Assembly (NCBI RefSeq): GCF_000830505.1
Contig: NZ_JXOK01000006.1
Span: forward strand, 62,001-126,000
Source: Vibrio mytili
Lineage (GTDB): Bacteria; Pseudomonadota; Gammaproteobacteria; Enterobacterales; Vibrionaceae
DNA: 64,000 nucleotides
Direction of reading: 5' to 3'
The notes under the pieces were generated by a model that saw nothing but the letters and a program-made list of their open reading frames with translations, was not told the DNA's origin and did not search any database. The translations under genes were made by a program, and so were the position numbers. Positions 19,542 through 28,876 of this stretch are shown one piece after another. Position 1 is the stretch's first letter. Each line of letters opens with the position of its first letter.

Positions 19542-20263
19542 CCCGACAAGTCCTCGTTACAGGTGCAAGCAAAGGTATAGGCAAAGCCATCGCGGTACAG
19601 TTAGCCAAAGATGGTTTCCACATGGTCGTACATTACATGGGCGACCAAGCAGGTGCCCAAGAGACATTAACACTCATTGAACACAATGGCGGTTCAGGTC
19701 GATTGATCCAATTTGATATTAGTAACCGTGAAGCATGCCGAGAAAAGTTAGAAGCCGACATCGCAGAACACGGGGCCTATTACGGTGTAGTGAACAACGC
19801 AGGCATCACCAGAGACACTGCGTTTCCTGCCATGACAGAAGAAGAATGGGACGGAGTGATTCACACCAACCTCGACAGTTTTTATAACGTCCTCCACCCT
19901 TGCGTAATGCCGATGGTGCAAAAACGCAAAGGCGGTCGAATCGTCACACTTGCTTCTGTATCTGGTTTAATGGGTAACCGCGGCCAAACCAACTACAGCG
20001 CAGCAAAAGCAGGCGTCATTGGGGCAACCAAATCTCTGGCATTGGAGTTAGCAAAACGGAAAATCACCGTGAACTGCGTTGCACCAGGCCTGATTGATAC
20101 TGGCATGGTTGATGAGCACGTGAAAGAACATGCGATGCCGCAAATCCCTTTACGCCGTATGGGCGAGCCAGAAGAAGTCGCAGGCTTGGTAAGCTACCTT
20201 ATGTCGGACATCGCCGCTTACGTGACTCGTCAAGTTATCTCAGTAAACGGAGGTTTAGTATGA
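19538..20263 (+). CDS. apeQ: 3-oxoacyl-ACP reductase, FabG-like
   Basis: 241 aa short-chain dehydrogenase with TGASKGIGKAIA (NADPH binding), NNAGITRD, a catalytic serine region LASVSGLMGNRGQTNYSAAK (S, Y, K present) and the PG motif VAPGLIDTGM. It reduces each beta-keto intermediate of the growing polyene. ATGA coupling to the ketosynthase that follows. Confidence 0.85.
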   Translation: MTRQVLVTGASKGIGKAIAVQLAKDGFHMVVHYMGDQAGAQETLTLIEHNGGSGRLIQFDISNREACREKLEADIAEHGAYYGVVNNAGITRDTAFPAMTEEEWDGVIHTNLDSFYNVLHPCVMPMVQKRKGGRIVTLASVSGLMGNRGQTNYSAAKAGVIGATKSLALELAKRKITVNCVAPGLIDTGMVDEHVKEHAMPQIPLRRMGEPEEVAGLVSYLMSDIAAYVTRQVISVNGGLV

Positions 20264-21483
20264 ACCGTCGAGTCGTCGTCACAGGGATGTCTGGTGTCAC
20301 AGCATTTGGTAACGATTGGAACTCCGTCGAACCCAAGCTGCGAGACTGCCAAAATGCCACTCAGTATATGGCATCCTACGAACAGTACGATGGTTTAAAC
20401 ACCAAACTGGCTGCTCCCGTACCGGATTTCCAGTTACCGAAGCACTATAAGAGAAAGCAAGTACGTGGGATGGGCCGAGTCTCTAAGCTGGCAACGGTCG
20501 CGACCGAGAATGCACTAGACCAAGCCGGTTTACTCGGCAACGCTGTGCTGACCAATGGCCAAACTGGTATTGCTTATGGATCATCAACTGGCAGTACCGA
20601 CGCCATTGGTGCATTCGGCGTAATGTTAAATGACAAAACGACCAAAGCCATCACTGCGACGACCTATGTTCAAATGATGCCTCATACCACAGCGGTAAAC
20701 GTGGGGTTATTCTTTGGTTTAAAAGGACGTGTGATTCCCACCAGCAGTGCTTGTACGTCTGGCAGCCAAGCGATTGGATACGCATACGAAGCGATTAAAC
20801 ACGGTTACCAAACTGTAATGGTAGCAGGCGGTGCGGAAGAGCTTTGCCCGACCGAATCTGCGGTCTTTGATACCTTATTTGCAACCAGTCTGAAAAACGA
20901 AGCCCCTCAAAGCACACCACGACCTTACGATTCTGACCGTGACGGTCTGGTGATCGGCGAAGGTGCAGGTACGCTCGTATTGGAAGAATATGACCACGCG
21001 GTCGCTCGAGGTGCTAAAATTTATGCGGAAATCATCGGATTTGCCAGCAACTGCGATGCCGCCCATGTGACTCAACCACAAATGGACACCATGCAAATCT
21101 GTATGGAAATGGCCCTGCAAAATGCCGGGTTACCAGCCGATAAAATTGATTATGTGTCTGCACATGGCACCGCAACCGAGCGCGGTGATATTGCTGAAAG
21201 CAACGCCACAGCCAACGCACTGGGTAGAGTCCCCATCAGCTCATTAAAGAGCTACTTCGGCCATACACTTGGCGCTTGTGGTGCCATTGAAGCTTGGTTA
21301 GGCCTAGAAATGATGCACAGCGGATGGTTTAACCCTACCCTCAACTTGGACAACATAGACGCCCAGTGTGGCGATTTGGACTATATTACCGGACAAGGCA
21401 GAGAACTCGACGTCGAGTACTTGATGAGTAATAACTTCGCCTTTGGCGGTATCAATACCTCCATCATTTTCAAAAAGCTGTAA
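20260..21483 (+). CDS. apeR: Beta-ketoacyl-ACP synthase (ApeR type), last gene of the APE operon
   Basis: 407 aa with the full catalytic triad: C165 in TSSACTSGSQAIG, H in SAHGTATERGD and H in SSLKSYFGHTLGACG. It is a second active ketosynthase beside ApeO. In characterised APE systems ApeR is thought to make early or starter condensations. A hairpin terminator follows. Confidence 0.85.
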   Translation: MNRRVVVTGMSGVTAFGNDWNSVEPKLRDCQNATQYMASYEQYDGLNTKLAAPVPDFQLPKHYKRKQVRGMGRVSKLATVATENALDQAGLLGNAVLTNGQTGIAYGSSTGSTDAIGAFGVMLNDKTTKAITATTYVQMMPHTTAVNVGLFFGLKGRVIPTSSACTSGSQAIGYAYEAIKHGYQTVMVAGGAEELCPTESAVFDTLFATSLKNEAPQSTPRPYDSDRDGLVIGEGAGTLVLEEYDHAVARGAKIYAEIIGFASNCDAAHVTQPQMDTMQICMEMALQNAGLPADKIDYVSAHGTATERGDIAESNATANALGRVPISSLKSYFGHTLGACGAIEAWLGLEMMHSGWFNPTLNLDNIDAQCGDLDYITGQGRELDVEYLMSNNFAFGGINTSIIFKKL

Positions 21484-21500
21484 CACGGCCCGAACCGCTC

Positions 21501-21530
21501 ATCCGCACCGTTAACTTTCGGTGCGGATTT
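21501..21530 (+). terminator. Terminator of the APE operon
   Basis: Stem ATCCGCACCG with its perfect complement around an 8-base loop, followed by only a short TT, 18 bp after the apeR stop. Confidence 0.65.
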
Positions 21531-21644
21531 CCAACTAAGGCTTAACCTCAGTAGCAAGATAAGACGTAGCCTTGGTCACTTTTTATCGTCAATGTTCGTG
21601 CTAGCATCGAACACATCAAGATAAGAACACTTAGAGAAACCACC

Positions 21645-21989
21645 ATGTCATCAGATTACTACGGAAGCAGTGCCAACTACGCACGTAAAGAAGCCGGTTA
21701 TCGAGAAAAAGCCCTGAAACTTTACCCTTGGGTATGCGGAAGGTGTGCAAGAGAATTTGTCTACTCTAACCTGCGTGAACTCACGGTTCACCACAAAGAT
21801 CACGACCACACAAACAATCCTGAAGATGGCAGCAATTGGGAGTTATTGTGTCTCTACTGCCACGACAATGAGCACAGTAAATACCTAGAACATGAACGTT
21901 ACGGCAGCGAGATTAAGCCCGGCGAAGATGAGCACGAAGGCGCCACCTATAACCCATTTGCTGACTTAGCCAAAATGATGAAGAAGTGA
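21645..21989 (+). CDS. yajD: HNH nuclease family protein YajD
   Basis: 114 aa. It is closely similar along its length to E. coli YajD as I recall it: RKEAGYREKALKLYPWVCG, CGRC and CLYC cysteine pairs, and the HNH core VHHKDHDHTNNPEDGSNWELL. The four cysteines should bind zinc and the HH...N residues a catalytic metal. Its cellular role is not known. It is monocistronic, with a putative RBS close to the ATG. Confidence 0.9.
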   Translation: MSSDYYGSSANYARKEAGYREKALKLYPWVCGRCAREFVYSNLRELTVHHKDHDHTNNPEDGSNWELLCLYCHDNEHSKYLEHERYGSEIKPGEDEHEGATYNPFADLAKMMKK

Positions 21990-22180
21990 TGGGTGAAAGC
22001 CACGTTGCAGCAGTTGATGTGGTTTATCCAATGTATATCAACTTATCGTTCATCGGCGTCACCCAATTTGCCTTTGAACGATTGGTTTACTGACATAATC
22101 ACCCACTATCCCCTAAACGCTTTTTGGGACAAAACCTTGCTAGCGATCATCGTGCCGAAAAGTTACTGAGCAATTAAAGC

Positions 22181-23395
22181 CTAGAGACTTAGAGACACCT
22201 GCCTCACATAACTTTCCCAAGATTCGTAACACCGAATTGAAGCCTTTTTGATTGGAGGTGCTCCCTTAGTAACAGCAAGCTTTTCGGTCATTAGGTACAA
22301 CGTTTGGGCTATTCTTTGTGCTGTGTCATATTGGTTTAAATTTGGGATCATATGGACATCAATGAAACCTCTGGCGATAGTTTTTGGGCACCGTGATAAG
22401 TTATCTGACCAAAATCGAGATTGCCTGTCATTAGATGGCTTTATATACCCTGAATCTACGTCGTCCGACCATGAAAAAAAGTCATTTTTCAAATTACCAA
22501 AAAGGTTAGGTGAGACAATGAAAATATCCAAATCAGATGTGCTATCGAACTGCTTACCCAGCTTGCTAGGAGCTAATGACTGGCCCAACCTAGCGCTGCC
22601 TGTTAAGTTAACATCCTTTGGGTCAATATCTAACCGCATTGCTATCCAAGTACGAAGAGACTCATAAACACCCGGACAGTCTTTGAAAGCATAAGGGATA
22701 CCTTCCGATAACCACTGCCTTGCAATTGCATGTTTAGCCGAATCACCACCTTTTGCTGCTTCTTTAATCTCTTCAGCATTAGGGTAAGTACCAAGAACAT
22801 GCCTTAACGGCTCTGGGACACTAAATGACTTCATATATTTCTTTTTCCTTAACCTTATGCTTTTAGCAACTATGTACAACGCTCTGTCGTTAATTAGCTC
22901 TTCTTTACGGATACTTTTGTATTTTGGCTCTGGGTACTTGAGACGCGCTATGATTGAAGCCGCTTGTTCATCACTGAGAGACTCTAATGATAGATTTAAC
23001 TTCTTACACGCTGCATTAGCACCATGCATGTTCCATCCAAAATACGCTACCGAAAGATAGAGTTTAAGTATCTTATGTCGACCTAAATACTTAGTTAGTC
23101 TTACAGCCAAATATATTTCTTTTAGCTTTCTCAAGGCGGTAGCTTCATAGTCGCCAGTTAAAGTTCGCACCAATTGCATGGCTACTGTAGACCCGCCTTG
23201 CCTTGAACCAATTGCTATTGTTTGCCAAACAGCACGCGTTAGCCCTATGGAGTCAAAACCGTTGTGACACCAAAATCGATGATCTTCACCAGTAACTAGC
23301 ATCTCAAATAGTATTTCCGGAAGGCCTTCGTAGACCTCTATCACTCGCAAATCTACCTCGCGCTGAAGCATGATCCAATCTTGCCGAAAAATCAT
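22181..23395 (-). CDS. GT51 peptidoglycan glycosyltransferase fused to a Pol-beta-type nucleotidyltransferase
   Basis: 404 aa, no signal peptide or membrane helix. Residues 20-155 are a GT51 (transglycosylase) domain with the conserved motifs GEDHRFWCHNG (catalytic E37), QGGSTVAMQLVR and KLKEIYLAVRL, plus KILKLYLSVAYFG. Residues about 245-404 look like a nucleotidyltransferase: TGSARLG (G266, S267), then FDSTSDLDIFIV with D288 and D290, and a third acidic site at FIDVHMI (D346). GT51 domains normally build glycan strands and are membrane-anchored; a soluble GT51 joined to a nucleotidyltransferase is unusual. The gene lies in an accessory patch, reads leftward and is AT-rich. I do not know its function. 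A role in phage defence or as a toxin is only a guess. Confidence 0.75.
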   Translation of the reverse strand: MIFRQDWIMLQREVDLRVIEVYEGLPEILFEMLVTGEDHRFWCHNGFDSIGLTRAVWQTIAIGSRQGGSTVAMQLVRTLTGDYEATALRKLKEIYLAVRLTKYLGRHKILKLYLSVAYFGWNMHGANAACKKLNLSLESLSDEQAASIIARLKYPEPKYKSIRKEELINDRALYIVAKSIRLRKKKYMKSFSVPEPLRHVLGTYPNAEEIKEAAKGGDSAKHAIARQWLSEGIPYAFKDCPGVYESLRTWIAMRLDIDPKDVNLTGSARLGQSLAPSKLGKQFDSTSDLDIFIVSPNLFGNLKNDFFSWSDDVDSGYIKPSNDRQSRFWSDNLSRCPKTIARGFIDVHMIPNLNQYDTAQRIAQTLYLMTEKLAVTKGAPPIKKASIRCYESWESYVRQVSLSL

Positions 23396-23815
23396 GATTT
23401 AGTTCTTTTAAACAATAACATAAACTATATACCTGAATAACTACTGGCAGTTTTCATACAGGACATTCGGCCTCTCAATATTCTCACTTTTTTGTACGCT
23501 GGATGGTATAAAGCTCAAAATTTACAATACTTTGTAGCCACCTCCAACAATAATTACTACCTCGGTATTGCTATACTAATAGTCGACCCAATCAAGAATT
23601 GAGGGTTGTAGACGCATTAAAACTAACAAGCTCAGTGAATACTTCGGTGGTGTCAAGTTACTGATAGATTTAACAAAAAAGTTTGGGCATTTCATGTTTC
23701 CTGCCCTGTCGGCACACCTTTGGACATTTCAGAACTACATGTTTTGCTAAATTAGTGATTAACGGATTAGGTATGCTTAGGGTAAATATCTGCCATATTC
23801 GTTTGTTAGGTAGCA
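23396..23815. other. Gene-free gap between the two accessory genes
   Basis: About 420 bp without a supportable gene. On the minus strand, directly after the stop of the upstream gene, ACCTAACAAACG (around 23800-23815) fits the RYYYAAC inverse-core pattern of attC sites, but I could not fold a clear attC from it. The rest is AT-rich and presumably holds the promoter of the GT51 gene. Confidence 0.4.
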
Positions 23816-24684
23816 TTACCACACAAACTTCCCACACTCACTTTGCTCAGCCATCAAGCTCAAAACTTTGGCTTGGTATTGACGGACTTTAATGGGAATA
23901 AAACTAAAGTCAGCATTATTACCATCATCGTCTGAGCAATGCCCTGTATATAACCATATTTCCGGAAAATCCAACGATTCACAGTATTCTGAGATGCTAG
24001 GTAAAGCCGAGTAAAAGTCGTCCATTTCAAGTGACATAGTACGGTTATCAATGATAATTACTGTTTGATCTTTACCTTCATGCCTCTTCACTGCTTTTTT
24101 TGAAATACTATCTAAAAGTACCTTTTCAGCAATTTTCACTGGAGAAGGTAATTTACTAATAAACACGGTTCTCTCTTTTGAACACAAAGGGTTAAAGACC
24201 AAATCGTTTTCACCAATACCCGCCAGTAAAAACTCTTGAACAACACTATTGATAGCATCACTTGGAAAGAGTTTTCCTAGCTTGATAAGCTCGTGCAGTG
24301 GTATTTCTTTTTGCTGTTTCCACTTAGTGTAACGTTCCTCACTAGAGTGGTTATTAAAGACTTTATATGACTCAGCTATTGAGGTTATTTCAACATTGAA
24401 CTTTGAATTCTCACTTGTTTCAATTTGGAAGTCCCAAGGCTTATCTCGGGAAGTTAGATAAATACCTATATTTTTTTACAAAAATTCCTGACCAAGTGAC
24501 TTAGATAATGTGTGAAAATAAGTGTTTCTCTGTGAAAAGGGTCTAGGACATCTAAAACAATTTTTTCCACTATATTCCCATCTCTCTTGATATAGAACAC
24601 TCGTTTATAGTTGTTCTTATTCTCAAGATCACACTCAGGATAGAAGCTACTTTTTATCGTCTTCAACCGTATACCTCGAAGCAA
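23816..24684 (-). CDS. Unknown cassette-like gene, frameshifted
   Basis: Two frames join into one protein of about 289 aa. The upstream frame ends FCKKI at 24466. Adding one A to the A7 run near 24475 continues as FCKKNIGIYLTSRDKPWDFQ, and the frame then stays open to 23816. There is no ATG at the front, so TTG at 24684 or at 24666 (after GAGG) would be the start. No domain is recognised. A DFQIE...FNVEITS pattern (residues about 83-98) has the D...ExT spacing of some PD-(D/E)xK nucleases, but that is weak. The gene begins just after an attC-like element, as integron cassette genes do. Confidence 0.6.
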
Positions 24685-24696
24685 TTTTTGATGCCT

Positions 24697-24795
24697 AATG
24701 TTAAACTAAGTGCCTGATAACGCAAACACTCAACTCAAAATTTACGCCGTAAAAATCGCTGCCGCAATTGAAACCAAACTCACCAAGCGTTAGAA
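24697..24795 (-). repeat. VCR-like attC element
   Basis: Read on the minus strand, this begins TCTAACGCTTGG and ends with GAGTTGAGTGTTTGCGTTATC followed by AGGCACTTAG (two parts of one stretch). The tail closely resembles the 3' part of Vibrio cholerae repeats, GAGTTTAGTGTTATGCGTT then GTCAGCCCCTTAG, as I remember it. TAACGC and GCGTTA form the outer inverted repeat. No integrase gene is in the window, so this is a stray or fossil cassette site. Confidence 0.5.
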
Positions 24796-24946
24796 ATCCG
24801 ACTTAAGCCCCGTGTTAGTTTCATCTTTTCAGCCAGCAAAGTTTGCAAATTAAAACGGTAACTTACGGACAAAAATTCAGTTGGACAACAGCGCAAAGAC
24901 AACCACTTGAAGTGCTTCAGTTTCGTGGTTAAATTTTGTTCGAGAT

Positions 24947-25027
24947 AAAAGCATTTTAGACAAGGCAAGTTGATTGAAACCTAGTTATTCTAAGTAAATG
25001 AAACTTAACGCCGTATAAAATGCTTTT
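24947..25027. repeat. 12-bp inverted repeat just before the intron remnant
   Basis: AAAAGCATTTTA (24947-24958) and its exact complement TAAAATGCTTTT (25016-25027) flank 57 bases that include a second attC-like fragment (TTAACGCCGTATAAAA). The right arm ends two bases before the likely intron 5' end. Confidence 0.55.
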
Positions 25028-25028
25028 A

Positions 25029-25695
25029 GTGGGGCGCCTAGCTCGAACCCGAAGGGCAGCGTTTGTTGAGCTTTTCTACTGCGTCATCGGCTCCTCGTGT
25101 AGGCTAGCTGCACCACAAAGCCTCTTCCTTGTATAAAACCTCAACAACTCGCTGCAAAAATCATCTCGAAACATCAACAGACCCTAGGAGCCTGAATGAA
25201 GTAGCGGCTCTGACAATGTAACGAAGGTTGGCATTTGCCAATCGGGATTGAAACCGTGAGAGGACGATCCTCCTGATAACCACAAAATTGGGTGAGTGCT
25301 AGGTCGTCAGCATGATGAACATACGTTAATTCGCAGAAGGTGCGTTATACGTTGAAACAGCGGAAGTGGTTAATACGCTGTAACCAAAAGGGAAGAGCGT
25401 CGGAAAGAGATTGCCCCATGCTCTTTCGTGATCATTGAACTCTCCGCACCATCGCGAGCATCTACCCTGACATTGCGTAACATACGGAACACGGTAAGCC
25501 TGTATCACTCCCTCAGGGAAAGCCTCTGTGGCCGATAGTGATGCAGGTAAACCCGGCAAAGCAAAAGCGTTGCACTGGATACTGACCCACTCGCGCTCAG
25601 AAAAAATTATTGTTGTTAAGCGGGTATCACACAATAGAGGCTTAACACTCTCCGAAGAGAAAACACACATTACCCACATCAGCCCACCCAATGCT
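25029..25695 (+). mobile_element. Group II intron remnant, internally deleted
   Basis: The sequence has the look of bacterial group II intron RNA: a 5' end GTGGGGCGCC, then stretches such as GTAACGAAGGT, ACGTTAATTCGCAGAAGG, GCGTTATACGTTGAAACAG, GAGCGTCGGAAAGAGATTG, GTGATCATTGAACTC and AACATACGGAACACGG that recur in intron domains I-III. After 25600 it joins directly to a maturase fragment, NRGLTLSEEKTHITHI, the reverse transcriptase segment that normally lies hundreds of codons further in. The maturase start, most of the RT, the X/HNH domains and domains V-VI are missing. It cannot splice or move by itself. Confidence 0.65.
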
Positions 25696-26025
25696 GCACC
25701 CCGAGAGGTCAAGTTTATTTCTGTGTTTGTCGTGATTTCCCGTGTTTTCTTATTTTTCTGTGCTCTACGCGTAATGGCGCAGCGGTGGTCGTGTCGTGGT
25801 GGGGTTTACAAAATTAAGCACAAGAAAGTTTAAATAACAGAGAAAGAAAGCAGCCCAGATACAAAATGTTTTCATTAGTCAAATTGTTTCCCCGAATAAA
25901 TGAGAAAGGCATCACATTATTAAGCTTATATTAAGGCTCTTAATACGACTTACTGTTTCTTAAGAGGTTTTTTTAAAAATAAAACATATAAAACAATAGG
26001 TTATATGTGTTTTTGTTTAATGCTT
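25696..26025. other. AT-rich leader ahead of the PTS operon
   Basis: No gene is supported. The left part is sequence past the intron deletion point. The right part is very AT-rich and leads into the CRP-like site and promoter region of the PTS operon. Confidence 0.4.
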
Positions 26026-26045
26026 AAAGTGACTTATATCACAAA
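26026..26045 (+). promoter_or_regulatory. CRP-binding site of the PTS operon
   Basis: AAAGTGACTTATATCACAAA fits the CRP pattern TGTGA-N6-TCACA with one mismatch and lies about 125 bp before the first gene. It would place the operon under catabolite control, as expected for a PTS sugar operon. Confidence 0.65.
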
Positions 26046-26170
26046 AATAACTGTTGAAAATAGCGATTTAATCATAACAGCAAGTTGAAATTGAATATCT
26101 TTGTGACTTGATTCAAAAAAATAATCCACCTAAAAGCCAAAATAAAGTCATCAACTTAAGGGGAGGATTT

Positions 26171-27151
26171 ATGAGAATAGCGATAGCAATCAGTGGTGGT
26201 GATGCCGTTGGTATAAATAACTTCCTTCTCCAAATATCTAAAAATACGTGCTCAGATATTGTTTTGTACGATGGTGGAATCAATGGATTGCTCAATGACA
26301 AGTTTAAGGAAGCCACTTACCGAGACTTAATTGATTACGCATTGTCACCAATGCCAATACTAACGTCTGGTAGAACAGAAAATAAACTTGTTGAAGGTGA
26401 ATATTTAAGAATAGTTAAAAACTTAAATAAAAGTAAAATCGATGTATTAATTTTAGCCGGTGGAGATGGGTCTCTTCAATTTCTCAATAGATTATCACTA
26501 TACGGTGTTAATTGTTTTGGTGTCGGAATGACCATAGATAATGATGTTAGTGGTAGTCATTATACCATAGGTTTCTCCACTGCTTGTGAACAAGTCAGGC
26601 TTGAAGTCCAAAAGCTTAGAATGACCGGAAGAGCACTGCCTAATCGTATTTTTATGGTTGAATTGCTGGGCGCTTATTCTGGTGAATTAACATTACAATC
26701 GGCAATAAAATCTAACGCAGATATCGCTTTGATCCCAGAATATCCTATTTCTATAGAAGCGCTATCACAGAAGATAAATCAGCGACTTAAAGTACAAAAC
26801 TCTGTGGTTATTTTGTGCTCCGAAGGTTACACAAAAGAGTATTATCCCGGATTTCAGGGGGCTATTGATACCGTGATAACAGAGCTTGAACCCCTTGTTT
26901 CAACAAGGATTAGGAAAGCTATTCTCGGTTTTAGCTTACGCTCAGGTGAACCTTGCTGTGAAGAGTTGTATCAAGGCACTTTAATGGCTAAAGAAGTGAT
27001 ACGGTGCCTTCAATCAGGGTTAACAAATAAAGCCATCATTATTAATTCAAGTAACAGAGCAATCCCCATTGATCTGTCCAGTATACAAAGGAGACAAACG
27101 GAAAAGGACGACCATTACGTGAAACTCGCAAAAGACCTAAACATAATCTAA
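26171..27151 (+). CDS. 6-phosphofructokinase-family sugar-phosphate kinase
   Basis: 326 aa from the ATG at 26171, which has a strong GGGGAGGA site; an open frame from 26108 lacks one. The Pfk motifs are present: ISGGDAVG at the N-terminus, GGDGS (97-101) and TIDND (121-125), the latter holding the catalytic aspartate. It should phosphorylate a sugar monophosphate to a bisphosphate. The rest of the protein is well diverged from housekeeping PfkA and the gene is AT-rich. As first gene of a PTS operon that also encodes a class II aldolase, it probably makes the substrate of that aldolase. Confidence 0.75.
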   Translation: MRIAIAISGGDAVGINNFLLQISKNTCSDIVLYDGGINGLLNDKFKEATYRDLIDYALSPMPILTSGRTENKLVEGEYLRIVKNLNKSKIDVLILAGGDGSLQFLNRLSLYGVNCFGVGMTIDNDVSGSHYTIGFSTACEQVRLEVQKLRMTGRALPNRIFMVELLGAYSGELTLQSAIKSNADIALIPEYPISIEALSQKINQRLKVQNSVVILCSEGYTKEYYPGFQGAIDTVITELEPLVSTRIRKAILGFSLRSGEPCCEELYQGTLMAKEVIRCLQSGLTNKAIIINSSNRAIPIDLSSIQRRQTEKDDHYVKLAKDLNII

Positions 27152-27175
27152 ATCTAATATAATAAAGGATATAAC

Positions 27176-27463
27176 ATGATTAAAGTACTCTGTGTTTGTG
27201 GATGTGGACTTGGTTCTAGCTTTGCAATAGAAATGAGCGCAAAAACGGTTTTAAAAAAGCTTGGTGTTGATTTTACGATTGATCATACCGACGTTTCTGG
27301 AGCCAGTGCATTTGATTATGATGTGATACTGACTCAAAAGACATTTGCGGATGTATTAAGTTCTGATGCAACAGAAAACCAATCCTCAAAAATAATATCT
27401 TTAAATAAATTGACAGATAAAAAAGAAATAGAAGAAAAACTCACTCCTTTTTTAAATGTTTAA
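27176..27463 (+). CDS. PTS system EIIB component, ascorbate (Ula/Sga) type
   Basis: 95 aa. The N-terminal KVLCVCGCGLGSSFAIEM has the CGxGxGSS phosphocysteine loop of the lactose/ascorbate-like EIIB family. It passes phosphate from EIIA to the sugar during uptake by the membrane EIIC encoded next. Confidence 0.85.
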   Translation: MIKVLCVCGCGLGSSFAIEMSAKTVLKKLGVDFTIDHTDVSGASAFDYDVILTQKTFADVLSSDATENQSSKIISLNKLTDKKEIEEKLTPFLNV

Positions 27464-27503
27464 TTAAAAAGTCAAACAAATAAATAAAACATAGAGGTCA
27501 TCT

Positions 27504-28876
27504 ATGAACGCTTTTTTTAACTTTATAATCCATGACTTATTAGGTCAGGCATCAATATTAATTGCTTTTATTGCAATGCTAGGTCTAATTCTACAAAAGA
27601 AATCTGTTGGTAAAACAGTAGAAGGTACCTTTAAAACCTTACTCGGTTTTTTGGTAATGATGGCAGGTATCAATATTATTGTTGAGACCTTAACGTTCTT
27701 AAACCAGATATTTACTCATGGTTTTGGAATGACGGGTTATATCACAGACGTTGCCGCTATCGCTGGGCTTGCCAATAGAGAACTAGGCTCTGAAGTTGCC
27801 TTAACCTTATTAGTTATTTTCATTACCAATATTATTATTGCGCGCTTAACACCTTGGAAGTATATCTTCCTCACAGGGCAAGCACTCTTGTGGATGGCGA
27901 CTATTGGTGCGTGATTGGCTACAAATCGGGCTTAACAGGTCTACCACTTATCTTAACTGGCGGTATTTTCGGTGGGATCATGGCCGTTGTCATGCCGGCT
28001 CTGGCTCAGCCTATCGTCAGAAAAATCACCGAATCTGATGATGTTGCGTTAGGACACTTCTGCACCATTGGATACTTAGTGCAAGCGGCGGTCGCCAAGC
28101 TTATTGGTAAAAACTCAAAATCCATTGAAGACATTGAACTGCCTGATGGTTTCAAGTTCTTGAATGATACCTACCTGTCTATGGCGGTGGTCATGGTCCC
28201 GATGTACTTGATCCCAGCGCTTGTCGCAGGCCCTGAATACATTGAACCAATGGCTAATGGCATCAACTACTTGATGTACTCATTCATGCAATCTATCACT
28301 TTTGTGGCCGGTGTGTTTGTGCTGTACGCAGGTGTTCGTCTATTGCTTAACGAGTTGGTTCCTGCTTTCCGTGGCATTGCCATGAAATTGGTACCCGATG
28401 CAAAACCTGCTTTGGATTGTCCGGTCTTGTTCCCTTATTCACCAAACGCCGTCATTGTTGGTTTCCTTTCTACGACCGTTGGTTCCATCATTGGCATGCT
28501 GGTTTTCCCGATGTTTGGTCTGGCGATGATTCTACCGGGTCTGCTCACTAACTTTTTTGCAGGTGGCACAGCGGGCATTTTTGGTAACGCTATGGGTGGA
28601 AGACGAGGCGCTATTATCGGTGGTGTTGTGCATGGTTTATTCATCACCTTCTTACCCGCAATTCTTATCCCGTTATTAGAAAGTTACGGCTTTGTGGGCG
28701 TCACCTTTAGTGATTCTGACGTTATCTCTACCGGCTTACTGCTAGGCAATGCCTTCAATGGTAACTGGACATTTGTTGCTCTATTTACCGTCTTTATTAT
28801 CGCTATTACTTATTTTGTTCATCGCAGCATCGACTCTGAAACCAAACAAAAGGAATTAACCAATGAAACTGTATAA
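27504..28876 (+). CDS. PTS system EIIC component, UlaA-like, frameshifted
   Basis: About 457 aa when joined, near the usual UlaA length, with many hydrophobic helices. The first frame ends in KYIFLTGQALLWMATIGA at 27914. Restoring one G near 27911 gives ATIGAVIGYKSGLTGLPL and the frame runs to 28876. KYIFLTG is a hallmark of the ascorbate permease group. It is the membrane channel that imports and phosphorylates the sugar. It overlaps the aldolase start by 14 bases. Base composition changes within the gene from AT-rich to more typical. Confidence 0.8.

Noticed and set aside
22248-22667. 139-aa plus-strand ORF opposite the GT51 fusion
   Set aside because: Shadow of the real gene; the minus-strand frame has conserved motifs of two enzyme families.
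24780-24968. 62-aa ORF on the minus strand (MPCLKCFYLEQ...)
   Set aside because: Lies across the attC-like and hairpin sequence, no RBS, and looks like read-through of repeat DNA rather than a gene.
25326-25712. 128-aa ORF on the minus strand and 101-aa ORF on the plus strand at 25528
   Set aside because: Both lie on group II intron RNA sequence. Only the short RT fragment in the plus frame has meaning, as part of a broken maturase.
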